DNA of 64,000 bases from Flavobacterium sp. LC2016-23. Lineage in GTDB: Bacteria > Bacteroidota > Bacteroidia > Flavobacteriales > Flavobacteriaceae. A program made the position numbers and the translations under genes. The notes beneath the pieces were generated by a model, which saw only the letters and a list, made by a program, of their open reading frames with translations, searched no databases and was not told where the DNA came from. Location of the stretch: positions 1-64,000 of the forward strand of contig NZ_WKKE01000011.1 in the NCBI RefSeq assembly GCF_009674775.1, in the 5' to 3' direction. Position 1 is the stretch's first letter; each line of letters starts with the position of its first letter. This document shows, piece after piece, positions 26,674-36,069 of the stretch.

Positions 26674-27447
26674 TTAATTTCGTTTTAATACTTTATATTG
26701 TTCATAACAGCCGCTTATGGCATCCATAATCTGGAGATCGTTAGCAGATTGAATAAAAGCATCTGAATAGTTACAGCGATGCATAATCTCAGGAATTTCA
26801 TCTTTACTGATTCCTAATAATACCGCAACCGTTTCGCGATCGTATTTTGATTCCAAAAGATTTCGAACCGTATCATCTTTCTTCATTTCCTTAAGCTTCT
26901 TGAGTTCCCTGCCGTTTTTTCCAAAGAAATTATAAAGCATATCCGCCGGATTGAATATGGAGCCTAGTACTTTTCCAAAAGCGTTTGGAGAATATTCACC
27001 CGCTTCATACCCTTGTGTAAGGCCGGAAATACTATAACGATAGTTTTCTTTTGTTGGAATTAATTTGGAATCTACTTCAAGATAACCGGTCAGGTTAAAA
27101 GGAGCGATCACCACTTCTTCCAGTGCAATTGCTTTTTCGGTAAGCTGAATTCGGGTCACTTTATTTTTGATCCAGTCGTTGGTCACTCTGATTCTAAGAG
27201 ACTGAAATCCCAAAATCGAGAAGTGCAACGTATCATTTACCTGTACGTCGATTTCAAAATATCCTTTTTCATCAGATTTTGCACCCCGTACTTTATTGGT
27301 ATTGATAACATTTACACCCGAAAGCGGCTGTTTGCTGTTGTCATTAATAATATAGCCCGAAACTCTTTGCGGAATTGTAGACGGAGTGTCCTGTGCAAAA
27401 CCAATGGTAGATAATAATGTAAAAAAGAAAACTGCGAAATATTTCAT
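26674..27447 (-). CDS. Exported protein with carboxypeptidase-like regulatory domain
   Basis: 257 residues. Signal peptide 1-18 (cut at GFAQ). Residues about 28-105 form a CarboxypepD_reg-like beta sandwich: VSGYIINDNSKQPLSGVNV, a DEKGYFEIDV strand and LHFSILGFQS, the same domain found at the start of SusC proteins. The C-terminal half is charged and helical, without a recognised domain. Likely periplasmic or outer-membrane associated. It resembles flavobacterial stand-alone members of this family. Confidence 0.82.
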   Translation of the reverse strand: MKYFAVFFFTLLSTIGFAQDTPSTIPQRVSGYIINDNSKQPLSGVNVINTNKVRGAKSDEKGYFEIDVQVNDTLHFSILGFQSLRIRVTNDWIKNKVTRIQLTEKAIALEEVVIAPFNLTGYLEVDSKLIPTKENYRYSISGLTQGYEAGEYSPNAFGKVLGSIFNPADMLYNFFGKNGRELKKLKEMKKDDTVRNLLESKYDRETVAVLLGISKDEIPEIMHRCNYSDAFIQSANDLQIMDAISGCYEQYKVLKRN

Positions 27448-27894
27448 ATCCTGATTTAAAGCACTAAAAGTAGTAAATCAGGATTAAATATTTCGCAGTC
27501 TCCGAATATAATTATCAGAAAATTAACAAAGGAAAGAAGTATTCTTTTAGTATTTAATCGAAAAGGGAATAAGGAAGATTTAAATTAACCCTTTGGGTGT
27601 ATTTCACTGAAACTTTTATTTGCTATAAAAACAGATAGATAAAAGTGTAAATTGGAGTAAAACATCTTTATTCTTTTAGAAATCAATGTTATCCTGAGTG
27701 GAGTAGAATGTCATCCTGAGCGAAGTCGAAGGCTTTTTTAGTTTTTTAGAGGGAAAGAGCTTCGACTTCGCCCAGCGTGACACTAATTTTGAATCACAAG
27801 ACTCGTCAATTCAAAGTAAAATTTTAATATAAAAAAATCCCAAATTCCAAGTATGTCTGGAATTTGGGATTTTGTATGTAAGATAATTGACTTA
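27448..27894. repeat. 447-bp intergenic stretch with a GAGCGAAGTCGAAG inverted repeat
   Basis: No gene seen. 27690-27731 has two tandem units of the TCCTGAG-G-AGT-GAA type. The second, ending GAGCGAAGTCGAAG (27718-27731), is the inverted partner of CTTCGACTTCGCCCAGCGTGAC (27760-27781), with a few mismatches at the outer end. Such elements are common between genes in Bacteroidota. The terminator at 27834-27873 lies at the right end. Confidence 0.7.
27834..27873 (-). terminator. Terminator of the DEAD-box helicase gene
   Basis: AAAATCCCAAATTCCA (27834-27849) and its exact reverse complement (27858-27873) give a 16-bp stem with an 8-base loop. The A-run at 27831-27837 becomes a U-tract for reverse-strand transcription. 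Confidence 0.9.
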
Positions 27895-29808
27895 TTAGTC
27901 TCTTCTTGGTCTTGGTGCATCACCAAAGCTTTCAGAACGTCTTGGAGCTCTTTCAGAACCACCTTCACTTCTTGGAGCCGAGCTTCTGAAACCGCCTTCT
28001 CTTTTTGGAGCAGATGAATTTCTGTCACTTCTGAAACCGCCTTCTCTTGGGGCAGCGTTTCTGTCGCTTCTGAAACCACCACCTGAACCTTCACGTCTTG
28101 GAGCAAAACTTCCTTCACGTCTTGGAGCAGAACTGCGTCCACCGCCTCCGCTGCTGCGTCCGTTATGGTCACGTCTTCCACCGCCATCATTTTTAGAAAT
28201 TTCAACATTAATACGACGTCCTTCTAATTGTACGTTGTTTAATACTTCCATTACTTTTTCAGTATGTTCAGGATCAGTGTTAAAGAATGAGAAACCTTCT
28301 TTAACATCTACTTTGAAAACGTCATCACGACCTAAGTCTAACGTTTCTTTCAAATAATCTTTAAGAGACATCCAGTCGAAGTTATCTCTTGAACCAATGT
28401 TTACAAAATAACGAACTGCTCCGTTATTATTGAATTCTCTTGGCTCAGAATCACTTCTTTCACTTCTTTCACGTCTTTCTCCGGATTGAGCAGAAATATC
28501 TCTGTTCTTTTTGTAGTAAGCAATAAAACGGTTAAATTCTACAGATACCATTTTCTTGATCAGTTCTTCTTTCGATAAACCTTCAAGAACGTTATTGATT
28601 GCTGGTAAATAGTTGTCAATTTCGTGATCAACTTCAGTATCTTTAATTTTAGTGGCTAAATGTAGCAATTGAATTTCGCAGATTTCGATTCCTGATGGAA
28701 TTGTTTTTTCTTCGAATTTTTGTTTGATGATTCTTTCGATAGAAGAAATTTTACGCAACTCACTTTTCGTAACGATTACGATAGAAGTTCCTAATTTTCC
28801 GGCTCTACCTGTACGTCCTGAACGGTGATTATAAGTTTCAATTTCGTCAGGAAGCTGGTAATTTACTACGTGAGTAATATTATCAACGTCAATACCACGT
28901 GCAGCAACGTCAGTTGCCACAAGCATCTGGATTTGTCTTCCACGGAAAGATTTCATTACACCATCACGTTGCGCCTGAGATAAATCTCCGTGCAATGCAG
29001 CAGCGCTGTATCCATCTTCAATTAATTTTTCAGCTACAGCCTGTGTATCTCTTTTAGTACGACAGAAAACCACAGAGAAAATATCCGGGTTAGCATCGGC
29101 TAAACGTTTAAGGGCTTCGTAACGGTCACGAGCATTTACTAAGTAAAATTCGTGAGAAACGGTTGCAGAACCTGAGTTCTTAGCTCCAACAGTAATTTCA
29201 ACCGGGTCGCTCATAAATTGTTTTGCAATTCTGGCAACCTCTTGTGGCATAGTTGCAGAGAACAACCATGTACTTTTTTGGTCCGGAGTATCGGATAAAA
29301 TAGATACGATATCCTCATAAAATCCCATGTTCAGCATTTCATCAGCCTCATCCAAAATACAGTAATCTATATTTTTAATGTTAACCAATCCTCTGTTGAT
29401 CATGTCCTGCATTCTCCCCGGAGTAGCTACAATAATTTGTGCTCCTCTTTTAATGTCCCTAGCTTGCTCTGTAATACTAGCCCCGCCGTAAACTGCTACC
29501 ACATTAATACCTTTCTCGTATTTTGAGTAGTTTTTAAGTTCGTTGGTAATCTGTAAACAAAGTTCTCGTGTTGGCGATAAAACTAATGCTTGTGTATTCC
29601 TGTTGTCAGCATCAATTTTTTGAATTAGCGGAAAACCGAAAGCTGCCGTTTTCCCTGTCCCTGTCTGAGCCAACGCAACCATATCTGTGTCTTTTTCCAA
29701 TAATAGGGGAATCGCCTTTTCCTGTACCTCTGACGGATTTTCAAATCCTAGATCTAAAATCGCCTTCAGTAACGATTCATTCAATCCTAATTGTTCAAAT
29801 TTATTCAT
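27895..29808 (-). CDS. DEAD-box RNA helicase with RNA-binding domain and Arg/Gly-rich tail
   Basis: 637 residues from the ATG at 29808 (MNKFEQLGL). An in-frame TTG farther up (29832) is less likely. Motifs: Q-motif, AQTGTGKT (I), DEAD (II), SAT (III), RGIDV and HRSGRTGR (VI). A DbpA/CsdA-type RNA-binding domain follows at about 455-540, then a low-complexity tail of Arg/Gly/Ser repeats containing RREGS, FRSDRN and PKREGGF units. Typical of CsdA/DeaD-like proteins in ribosome assembly and cold adaptation. The tail likely adds nonspecific RNA binding. Confidence 0.93.
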   Translation of the reverse strand: MNKFEQLGLNESLLKAILDLGFENPSEVQEKAIPLLLEKDTDMVALAQTGTGKTAAFGFPLIQKIDADNRNTQALVLSPTRELCLQITNELKNYSKYEKGINVVAVYGGASITEQARDIKRGAQIIVATPGRMQDMINRGLVNIKNIDYCILDEADEMLNMGFYEDIVSILSDTPDQKSTWLFSATMPQEVARIAKQFMSDPVEITVGAKNSGSATVSHEFYLVNARDRYEALKRLADANPDIFSVVFCRTKRDTQAVAEKLIEDGYSAAALHGDLSQAQRDGVMKSFRGRQIQMLVATDVAARGIDVDNITHVVNYQLPDEIETYNHRSGRTGRAGKLGTSIVIVTKSELRKISSIERIIKQKFEEKTIPSGIEICEIQLLHLATKIKDTEVDHEIDNYLPAINNVLEGLSKEELIKKMVSVEFNRFIAYYKKNRDISAQSGERRERSERSDSEPREFNNNGAVRYFVNIGSRDNFDWMSLKDYLKETLDLGRDDVFKVDVKEGFSFFNTDPEHTEKVMEVLNNVQLEGRRINVEISKNDGGGRRDHNGRSSGGGGRSSAPRREGSFAPRREGSGGGFRSDRNAAPREGGFRSDRNSSAPKREGGFRSSAPRSEGGSERAPRRSESFGDAPRPRRD

Positions 29809-30012
29809 ATGTATTTTTAAAATAGGGTGCAAAATTACTGTTAATTATTCAGATAAACTAATGCAATTTTAAGATTTATGTATTTGTTATGATTTGATTA
29901 TCAAAAAGTTATCTTTATCATGAAATCATTTTGATAAGAAAATGCAGAAAAATCAAAAAAAATACGTCGTGAAATATAAAATTTAGAGTTTAAAATGTTG
30001 TATTTAAAACAA

Positions 30013-30591
30013 TTATTTTGTGGGGTTCAGGAAATCAATCAGTTGCTGAGTTGCTTTTGCACGATGACTGATTTTATTTTTAATTTCAGAAGACAATTCG
30101 GCAAAAGTTTCCGTATAATTTTCAGGCTGAAAAATGGGATCGTATCCAAAACCGTGACTTCCGGTTTTGTTCAAAGTAATGTTTCCTTTGGCAATTCCGG
30201 TAAAAAGATGCTGAGCTCCATTTAAATTTAACGCAATAACGGTCTTGAACTGGGCGCTGCGGTCTGACTGGTCTGATAAAGCATTTAAAAGTTTATCCAT
30301 ATTATCATTAGCATCGCGCTGTTCTCCTGCATATCGTGCTGAATATACGCCAGGTTCACCGTTTAAAGCATTAACCTCCAGTCCGGTGTCATCGGCAAAA
30401 CAATCGTAACCGTATTTTCGAGTTACATAATCGGCTTTCAGGATTGCATTTCCTTCAATTGTAGCGGCAGTTTCCGGAATATCTTCATAGCAGCCAATTT
30501 CTTCAAGGCTCATTATTTTGATGGTTTCAGGAAGAATGCTTTGTATTTCTTTAATTTTATTTTTATTGTTTGAGGCGAAAACCAGATTCAT
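30013..30591 (-). CDS. rdgB: Non-canonical purine NTP pyrophosphatase (RdgB/HAM1 family)
   Basis: 192 residues. It begins with the family signature FASNNKNKIKEI and has ADDTGLEV, GVYSARYAG, and the late GHGFGYDPIF-like SHGFGYDPIF with a C-terminal SHRAKA. It hydrolyses ITP, dITP and XTP to monophosphates, keeping them out of DNA. Its start overlaps the end of the upstream DUF2809 gene by 29 bases, so the two are cotranscribed and probably coupled. Confidence 0.95.
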   Translation of the reverse strand: MNLVFASNNKNKIKEIQSILPETIKIMSLEEIGCYEDIPETAATIEGNAILKADYVTRKYGYDCFADDTGLEVNALNGEPGVYSARYAGEQRDANDNMDKLLNALSDQSDRSAQFKTVIALNLNGAQHLFTGIAKGNITLNKTGSHGFGYDPIFQPENYTETFAELSSEIKNKISHRAKATQQLIDFLNPTK

Positions 30592-30967
30592 GATTATAAT
30601 ATTTTAAAGTAATTTTTTCGATTATAAAGGCAATGGCAATTCCAAAAGTATATGCTAAAAGATCACTCCATAAAAATCCCTGCCCCAGCACATATCTGCC
30701 AAAGAGGGTTTTTCGGATTGCGATAATCCGGCTGTCCTGACAGAGCTGAAAGAATTCAATACTATAACAGATTAGTAAAGAAATAAGTATAATCTGGATT
30801 GCTTTTTTATCCATGAATAGTATTCGCACCAGTACATATATCATGGCAGCGTACAACAAATCTCCAAAACATAACGGAATCAGTGTGGTCTTTCTGGAAA
30901 GAATTCCGAGTGCGATTACTAAAAAAAATACGAGACCGTAATAAATTCTTAATTTTTTAAATTGCAC
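30563..30967 (-). CDS. DUF2809 membrane protein
   Basis: About 134 residues if the GTG at 30967 is the start (QFKKLRIYYGLVFF). The frame is open to a TTG at 31045, but there is no ATG. Four membrane helices are predicted (about 8-25, 36-52, 58-76, 105-122), with IEFFQLCQ and a late DLLAYTFGI, as in DUF2809. Function unknown. It overlaps the start of the RdgB-type gene. Confidence 0.75.
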   Translation of the reverse strand: MQFKKLRIYYGLVFFLVIALGILSRKTTLIPLCFGDLLYAAMIYVLVRILFMDKKAIQIILISLLICYSIEFFQLCQDSRIIAIRKTLFGRYVLGQGFLWSDLLAYTFGIAIAFIIEKITLKYYNHESGFRLKQ

Positions 30968-31106
30968 GTTGTAACGGATTTGTGAGTGTTTCAGCAAGCA
31001 AAGATATAAAAAGAGTACAAAATAGTACAATTTTGGTCCCTGCAAAAGATAAAAGGGCTATAGTTCTTTTCTAATTTTCTAAATTTAGCATTCAAAAAAG
31101 AATACT

Positions 31107-32303
31107 ATGAATAGTAACCCGAAATTTGTTTATTTCCTGTCCGCTTTTCTGTTTTTTGTAATGATAAGTCAGGCACAGGAAAAAAAGGAAACAAAATCAT
31201 TTGATATAAAAAAGCAATTGGAGTATTGTGCGCTGCAGGCTTCAAAGACATTGGAAGTGATTCCGGACAACGGCACTTTTCCGAGAAGTATTCCCACCGG
31301 AAGCAAAGAGTGGAAATTCGTAGATTATAGAGATTGGACAAGCGGTTTCTGGCCGGGAGAATTATGGTATTTATATGAAGCGACAGGAGATAAAAAATGG
31401 GAAAAAGAAGCAGATAAATTCAGTCGTTTTCTAACGCCTTTATCCGTAAGCAAAGCAAACGACCATGATTTAGGTTTTCAGATTTTTAACAGTTTCGGGA
31501 ATGGTTATCGTCTTACTAAAAATCCGGCATACAAAGAGATTATACTCAAAACTGCCGATACGCTGGCAACTCTTTTCAATCCGAAAGTGGGAACCATTCT
31601 TTCGTGGCCGCATAATAAATACGGGGGTCATAATACGATCATCGATAATATGATGAATCTGGAATTGCTTTTTTGGGCTTCTAAAAATGGCGGCAGTAAA
31701 AAATTATACGACATTGCGGTAAAACATGCCGAAACTACAATGAAGAACCATTTCAGACCGGATTATACCTCGTATCATGTTTTGGTTTATGATTATGAAA
31801 CAGGCAAAAAAATAAAAGGAATTACGGCACAAGGATATAGTGATGACAGTATGTGGGCGAGAGGCCAGGCGTGGGCCATTTATGGATTTACAATGGTGTA
31901 CCGGGAAACCAAAGACCCGAAGTTTTTGGAGTTTGCCCATAAACTGGCCCGCGTATATTTAGATAAACTGACTACCGAAGATCTGATTCCATATTGGGAT
32001 TTTAATGTTCCCGGAATTTCAAATGAACCCAAAGATGCTTCAGCAGCGGCTATCGTATCTTCGGCACTTATTGAATTGAGTACTTACACTAAAGATAAAA
32101 TTCTTAAAAAAGAATATGCAACGAAGTCAAAAAAGATGATTGTTTCACTTTCAGAGCATTATCAGAGTCAGGATGTCAATTCGGCTTTTTTACTTCATTC
32201 AACCGGTCATAAACCGGCCGGAAGTGAAATCGACTGCTCGATCAATTATGCTGATTATTATTACCTCGAAGCGCTTTTAAGACTTCAAAAACTGAAAAAA
32301 TAA
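31107..32303 (+). CDS. Glycoside hydrolase family 88 (unsaturated glucuronyl hydrolase)
   Basis: 398 residues with signal peptide (cut at SQAQ, about 24). The (alpha/alpha)6 barrel residues expected for GH88 are seen: D121 in HDLGFQI and D180 in IIDNMMNLELL, 59 residues apart as in Bacillus UGL (D88/D149). Also SGFWPGELWYLYE and DDSMWARGQAWAIYG. It removes the unsaturated uronic acid left by polysaccharide lyases, by hydration of the double bond. No lyase is nearby, so it may serve products made elsewhere. Likely periplasmic. Confidence 0.92.
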   Translation: MNSNPKFVYFLSAFLFFVMISQAQEKKETKSFDIKKQLEYCALQASKTLEVIPDNGTFPRSIPTGSKEWKFVDYRDWTSGFWPGELWYLYEATGDKKWEKEADKFSRFLTPLSVSKANDHDLGFQIFNSFGNGYRLTKNPAYKEIILKTADTLATLFNPKVGTILSWPHNKYGGHNTIIDNMMNLELLFWASKNGGSKKLYDIAVKHAETTMKNHFRPDYTSYHVLVYDYETGKKIKGITAQGYSDDSMWARGQAWAIYGFTMVYRETKDPKFLEFAHKLARVYLDKLTTEDLIPYWDFNVPGISNEPKDASAAAIVSSALIELSTYTKDKILKKEYATKSKKMIVSLSEHYQSQDVNSAFLLHSTGHKPAGSEIDCSINYADYYYLEALLRLQKLKK

Positions 32304-32322
32304 AAACAAAAACTTTTAAATT

Positions 32323-32727
32323 ATGATTAAAAAATTAATCCAGATCCCATTACTTGTTCTTGTACTATTAACGATGGTAAGTTGTAAAAACACCAAACAA
32401 AAACTTCAGGAATATGTGACAACTTACAATAGCACGGCAGCAAGTTTTAAAGCAGATGATGTTACACTTACTACCGCAAGAGGTTATATAAATGATAACA
32501 AAATTGAATTGCGATTTGAAACCAACTTAGAACACAAAGAAGCAAATCAATTAAAAGCAAATACCTCATTTCCTAAGTTATTGAAGGAAATGATGCAGAA
32601 AAACCAAATTCCTAAAGAACTGGTAGCAGAAGGAGTTCAGTTTGATGCTTATTTTTTGGCTGATGACAATACCGTTTTTGTTAAAGAAGTAATTAATAAA
32701 GAATCCTTGCCTGGTTTTCTAAAATAA
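32323..32727 (+). CDS. Small lipoprotein, first of a tandem pair
   Basis: 134 residues. Type II signal peptide with lipobox ending at C21 (MVSC), then KNTKQK. The mature part has a conserved RGYINDNKIELRFETNLE segment. It is clearly paralogous to the gene at 32960: both have SCKNTKQK, a short Ser/Thr spacer, NDNKIE-R-ETNLE and LLKEM. Function unknown. Starts 19 bases after the GH88 stop and may be in the same transcript. Confidence 0.8.
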   Translation: MIKKLIQIPLLVLVLLTMVSCKNTKQKLQEYVTTYNSTAASFKADDVTLTTARGYINDNKIELRFETNLEHKEANQLKANTSFPKLLKEMMQKNQIPKELVAEGVQFDAYFLADDNTVFVKEVINKESLPGFLK

Positions 32728-32742
32728 TTTCAATAGTATAAA

Positions 32743-32777
32743 GGCCATTCCAAGTGTTTTGAGAGTGGCTTTTTTTT
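32743..32777 (+). terminator. Probable terminator after the first lipoprotein gene
   Basis: GGCCATTCCAA and TTGAGAGTGGC form an imperfect stem (one bulge) followed by eight T. Confidence 0.65.
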
Positions 32778-32879
32778 GGTTTTACGGGATGGATGTAACC
32801 GAATAATTTCTTTTGATTTTGTGGTGTATGTTTTGTTTTATTTCGTGTAATGAATTTGTAGTCAAATGATTACATGTTT

Positions 32880-32887
32880 TATTTTTG
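32880..32887 (+). promoter_or_regulatory. -7 promoter box of the second lipoprotein gene
   Basis: TATTTTTG fits TAnnTTTG, 72 bases before the ATG at 32960. Confidence 0.5.
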
Positions 32888-32959
32888 CAGGCTGAAGTTG
32901 TTTTTGTTTAAAAAGTTCATTATGTTTGAGTTAAAAAATAACCTAAAACATAAATATTT

Positions 32960-33394
32960 ATGAAAAAAATTACTCAAATCGCATTTGCTTTTATTGTGAT
33001 GCTGCTATTGATAAGCTGTAAAAATACCAAGCAAAAAATACAGGAGCATGTAAATACCTACAATAATTCTTCTTCAATCACAGGCCGTGGCATTACCGGC
33101 ACAACCGCTAAGGCATTTCTAAATGACAATAAAATTGAAATTAGAATTGAAACCAATTTAGAAGAAAACGATACCAATAGATTGACGTACAAAGAGTCAT
33201 TTCCTGATTTGCTGAAAGAAATGGTCAAAAACGATCAGATTTCCAAAGCGTTAATTGATGAAGGAGTAAAGTTTGATGTTTACTTCTTAGCCTATAATAA
33301 TGCCATTCTTGCCCAGCAAATAGTGGATAAGGAAGAATTGGCAGTTTTGGAAAATGCAGGTGACTCTAAAGAAAAGGTAACTGCAAAATTGTAA
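32960..33394 (+). CDS. Small lipoprotein, second of a tandem pair
   Basis: 144 residues. Lipobox LLISC (C21) then KNTKQKIQEHVNTYNN, closely matching the gene at 32323 across the whole length, with about ten extra residues at the end. It has its own promoter box and is cut off from its paralogue by a terminator, so the two copies are probably regulated separately. Function unknown; predicted on the inner or outer membrane facing the periplasm. Confidence 0.8.
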   Translation: MKKITQIAFAFIVMLLLISCKNTKQKIQEHVNTYNNSSSITGRGITGTTAKAFLNDNKIEIRIETNLEENDTNRLTYKESFPDLLKEMVKNDQISKALIDEGVKFDVYFLAYNNAILAQQIVDKEELAVLENAGDSKEKVTAKL

Positions 33395-33417
33395 TTTTGA
33401 ATGCTGAATTAGTTAAA

Positions 33418-33452
33418 AAGCCCCTTTGGATTATTCAAAGAGGCTTTTTTTT
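33418..33452. terminator. Bidirectional terminator between converging genes
   Basis: AAGCCCCTTTG (33418-33428) pairs with CAAAGAGGCTT (33436-33446), with one G-U, T-run on the right and A-run on the left. Confidence 0.85.
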
Positions 33453-34962
33453 ATCGTTTGGTAACATTTGTTAAAATATCCGGAAAATAAGAATCGGATA
33501 AATGACTAAATTCATCACCACGCATGAAGATATTAATGTCTACATCGGCGAAGCTCTTCTTGCCGGCTGCTGCGAGAAGTTCGTTAGCAGAATGCAGTGT
33601 GTTTTTATGAAAATGATATACCCGGTCTGACTTGTCGGTAACAACCAGACCTTTCATCAGCATTTTATTTTGAGTGGCCACTCCGGTCGGACATTCATTA
33701 TTATGGCAACGCAGTGCCTGAATACAGCCCAGTGAAAACATAAAACCACGGGCGCTATTACACATATCTGCCCCTAAAGCGACAGCATGTAAAATAGAAT
33801 AGCCGGAAAGTATTTTTCCACTGCCGATAATACGTATTTTATCGCGAATGTTTAAGGAGATCAGGGTTTTGTTTACGAAGATCAAAGCAGGTTCAAAAGG
33901 CATTCCCACACCATCGGCAAATTCTAAGGGCGCTGCTCCCGTGCCACCTTCGGCACCATCAACGGTAATGAAATCCGGGTAAGTATCTTCAGCAATCATT
34001 TCATTACAAATGGCCTCGAACTCAGCAGTGTTTCCAATACATAATTTAAATCCGATTGGTTTGCCATTGGATAACTGACGTAATTGTGCAATAAAACGAA
34101 TCAGTCCTTTAATGTCTGAAAAAGCATGATGCCCGGGAGGAGAAAGAATCATTGTATGCGGTTCAACCCCTCTGATTTTAGCAATTTGTTCCGTGTTTTT
34201 TGCCGCTGGGAGTACACCACCGTGCCCTGGCTTTGCGCCTTGTGAAAGTTTAATTTCGATCATTTTAACGTTCGGAAGATTGGCTTTTTCCGAGAATTTC
34301 TCAGGGCTAAAATTGCCTTCAGCATCCCGGCATCCGAAATATCCCGTACCAATTTGCCAGGTTATATCGCCACCACCCGCAAGATGAAATTCAGTTAAAC
34401 CACCTTCTCCGGTATTTTGATAAAAATTTCCTTTTTTGGCACCTAAATTAATGGCACGAACGGCATTTTCACTCAGCGAGCCAAAACTCATCGCCGAAAC
34501 ATTAAACAGAGAAGCTGAATAAGGTTGTTTGCAATCTTTTCCACCCACTAAAACACGCGGTAATTCTTCATTAACTTTCGCCGGAAAAATAGAATGTTTA
34601 ATTCCTTCGTAACTATCATGATTTAAGTTTTGTTGTGTTCCGAATGGTGTACTGGAATCGATGTTTTTTGCTCTCTGATACACCATGGAGCGCTGGTTTC
34701 TCGAAAAAGGTTTTCCATCAGTGGATCTTTCAATGAAATATTGCTGAATTTCAGGAGCAATCATTTCAAACAGATATCGAAAATAGCCCAAAACAGGAAA
34801 GTTTCTTAAAATGGCGTGTTTGGTCTGAATGGTATTATAAATTCCAACAATCAGTAATATCGGTAAAATAATTACGAGTAAAAAACCGCGTCCTGTATAA
34901 TAATAGACTGCAGCAACAACCAGAAACAATAAGAATCCGTAGAGGAAGAATTTTTTTCTCAT
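33451..34962 (-). CDS. FMN-binding glutamate-synthase-like protein
   Basis: 503 residues. Two N-terminal membrane helices (about 5-20 and 26-43) precede a cytoplasmic barrel equal to the FMN/central domain of GOGAT large subunits. Seen: SFGSLSENAVRA, GEGGLTEFH, SQGAKPGHGGVLP, DGAEGGTGAAPLEF and a Cys-bearing LGCIQALRCHNNECPTG segment. There is no amidotransferase domain and no small subunit, so it is not a full glutamate synthase. Members of this stand-alone membrane family have no settled reaction. Confidence 0.88.
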   Translation of the reverse strand: MRKKFFLYGFLLFLVVAAVYYYTGRGFLLVIILPILLIVGIYNTIQTKHAILRNFPVLGYFRYLFEMIAPEIQQYFIERSTDGKPFSRNQRSMVYQRAKNIDSSTPFGTQQNLNHDSYEGIKHSIFPAKVNEELPRVLVGGKDCKQPYSASLFNVSAMSFGSLSENAVRAINLGAKKGNFYQNTGEGGLTEFHLAGGGDITWQIGTGYFGCRDAEGNFSPEKFSEKANLPNVKMIEIKLSQGAKPGHGGVLPAAKNTEQIAKIRGVEPHTMILSPPGHHAFSDIKGLIRFIAQLRQLSNGKPIGFKLCIGNTAEFEAICNEMIAEDTYPDFITVDGAEGGTGAAPLEFADGVGMPFEPALIFVNKTLISLNIRDKIRIIGSGKILSGYSILHAVALGADMCNSARGFMFSLGCIQALRCHNNECPTGVATQNKMLMKGLVVTDKSDRVYHFHKNTLHSANELLAAAGKKSFADVDINIFMRGDEFSHLSDSYFPDILTNVTKR

Positions 34963-35000
34963 GTTTTAAAAAAAAATTAAATAAGTAATAAATGTGGTAA

Positions 35001-35777
35001 TTAGTTGAATCTTAAACGAACGTAAACGTGTTTAATGCCTTTTTTATCTGATTCCCTTTCGTCAATTTCAAGAATATCAGTTAGTGATTTCAACATGGGT
35101 GTTAGTTTGGAGAAACCATAGTTTCTGGGGTCAAATTCGGGTTTTTTCTTTACGATTAAATTTCCGACATCACCTAAAAATGCCCAGCCATCATCGTCTT
35201 CGATATCTTCAATGGTGGCTTCAATAAGTTCAATGGTTTGTTTGTCGATTTTGTGTAAGGCTTTTTCGGCAGGTTTTTCAATAGGTTTTTTAATGTCTGT
35301 TGTAACTTTTATTTTCTTTTTCTGAATGGCACCGTCTAAAACTTCAATATAAATAAAACGGTCGCAGGCCACAATAAACGAGTTGGGTGTTTTCTTTTCT
35401 CCGATACCTATTACTTTCATTCCGGATTCTCTTAAACGAATGGCCAGCCGGGTAAAATCGCTGTCACTGGAAACAATGCAAAAACCATCCAGTTTTCCTG
35501 AGTAGAGTAAATCCATAGCGTCAATTATAAGTGCGGAATCGGAAGAGTTTTTACCAACCGTGTAGCTGTATTGCTGAATAGGTGTAATGGCATGTTCCAG
35601 CAGGACGCCTTTCCATCCGTTAGAATTTGGTTTCGTCCAGTCTGCATAAATACGCTTGGTGGTTGGTGTGCCAAATTTGGTTATTTCTTCCATCATACCT
35701 TTGACATTACTGTACGGTACGTTATCGGCATCAATAAGAACGGCTAGTTTTAAATCTTTTGAGGTGCTTAAAGCCAT
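35001..35777 (-). CDS. NYN-domain protein with OST-HTH/LOTUS end (LabA-like)
   Basis: 258 residues. The N-terminal NYN/PIN-like nuclease fold has acidic residues in LIDADN (about 14-19), SALIIDAMD and SSDSDF, plausible metal ligands. The C-terminal part from about 185 (IELIEATIEDIEDDDGWAFL, then PRNYGFSKLTPMLKSL) fits the OST-HTH/LOTUS RNA-binding domain. Together this suggests an RNA-binding ribonuclease. Substrate unknown. The gene is divergent from the next one, with about 290 bases between. Confidence 0.88.
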   Translation of the reverse strand: MALSTSKDLKLAVLIDADNVPYSNVKGMMEEITKFGTPTTKRIYADWTKPNSNGWKGVLLEHAITPIQQYSYTVGKNSSDSALIIDAMDLLYSGKLDGFCIVSSDSDFTRLAIRLRESGMKVIGIGEKKTPNSFIVACDRFIYIEVLDGAIQKKKIKVTTDIKKPIEKPAEKALHKIDKQTIELIEATIEDIEDDDGWAFLGDVGNLIVKKKPEFDPRNYGFSKLTPMLKSLTDILEIDERESDKKGIKHVYVRLRFN

Positions 35778-36023
35778 TATATAAAGGTGTTATGATTTAT
35801 GATATTTCTTTTTTAAAAAAGCATTTAAAATTAGTAAAAAATAAACAATTACGACTCTTTAAGCAGAATTTATAACAGGTATAAATTAGGTTTTGGTCTA
35901 AACCGGATGTTATTTTTGTAAGGTTTTTATCTTTATTAATGTTATTTTTTTGGAAAACTTTAACTAATAGTGGTTTTGAATTCGATTCATTTTAAATTAT
36001 TATGATAACATGGAATAAATATT

Positions 36024-36031
36024 TATTTTTG
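36024..36031 (+). promoter_or_regulatory. -7 promoter box of the alpha-oxoamine synthase gene
   Basis: TATTTTTG fits TAnnTTTG, 38 bases before the ATG at 36070. The rest of the 292-bp divergent spacer (35778-36069) shows no other clear element. Confidence 0.55.
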
Positions 36032-36069
36032 CACGCTGTTTAAAATTAAAATTATTACATCATTATATT

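Noticed and set aside
33451..34962. Glutamate synthase large subunit
   Set aside because: The amidotransferase domain is absent and membrane helices are present; only the FMN barrel is shared.
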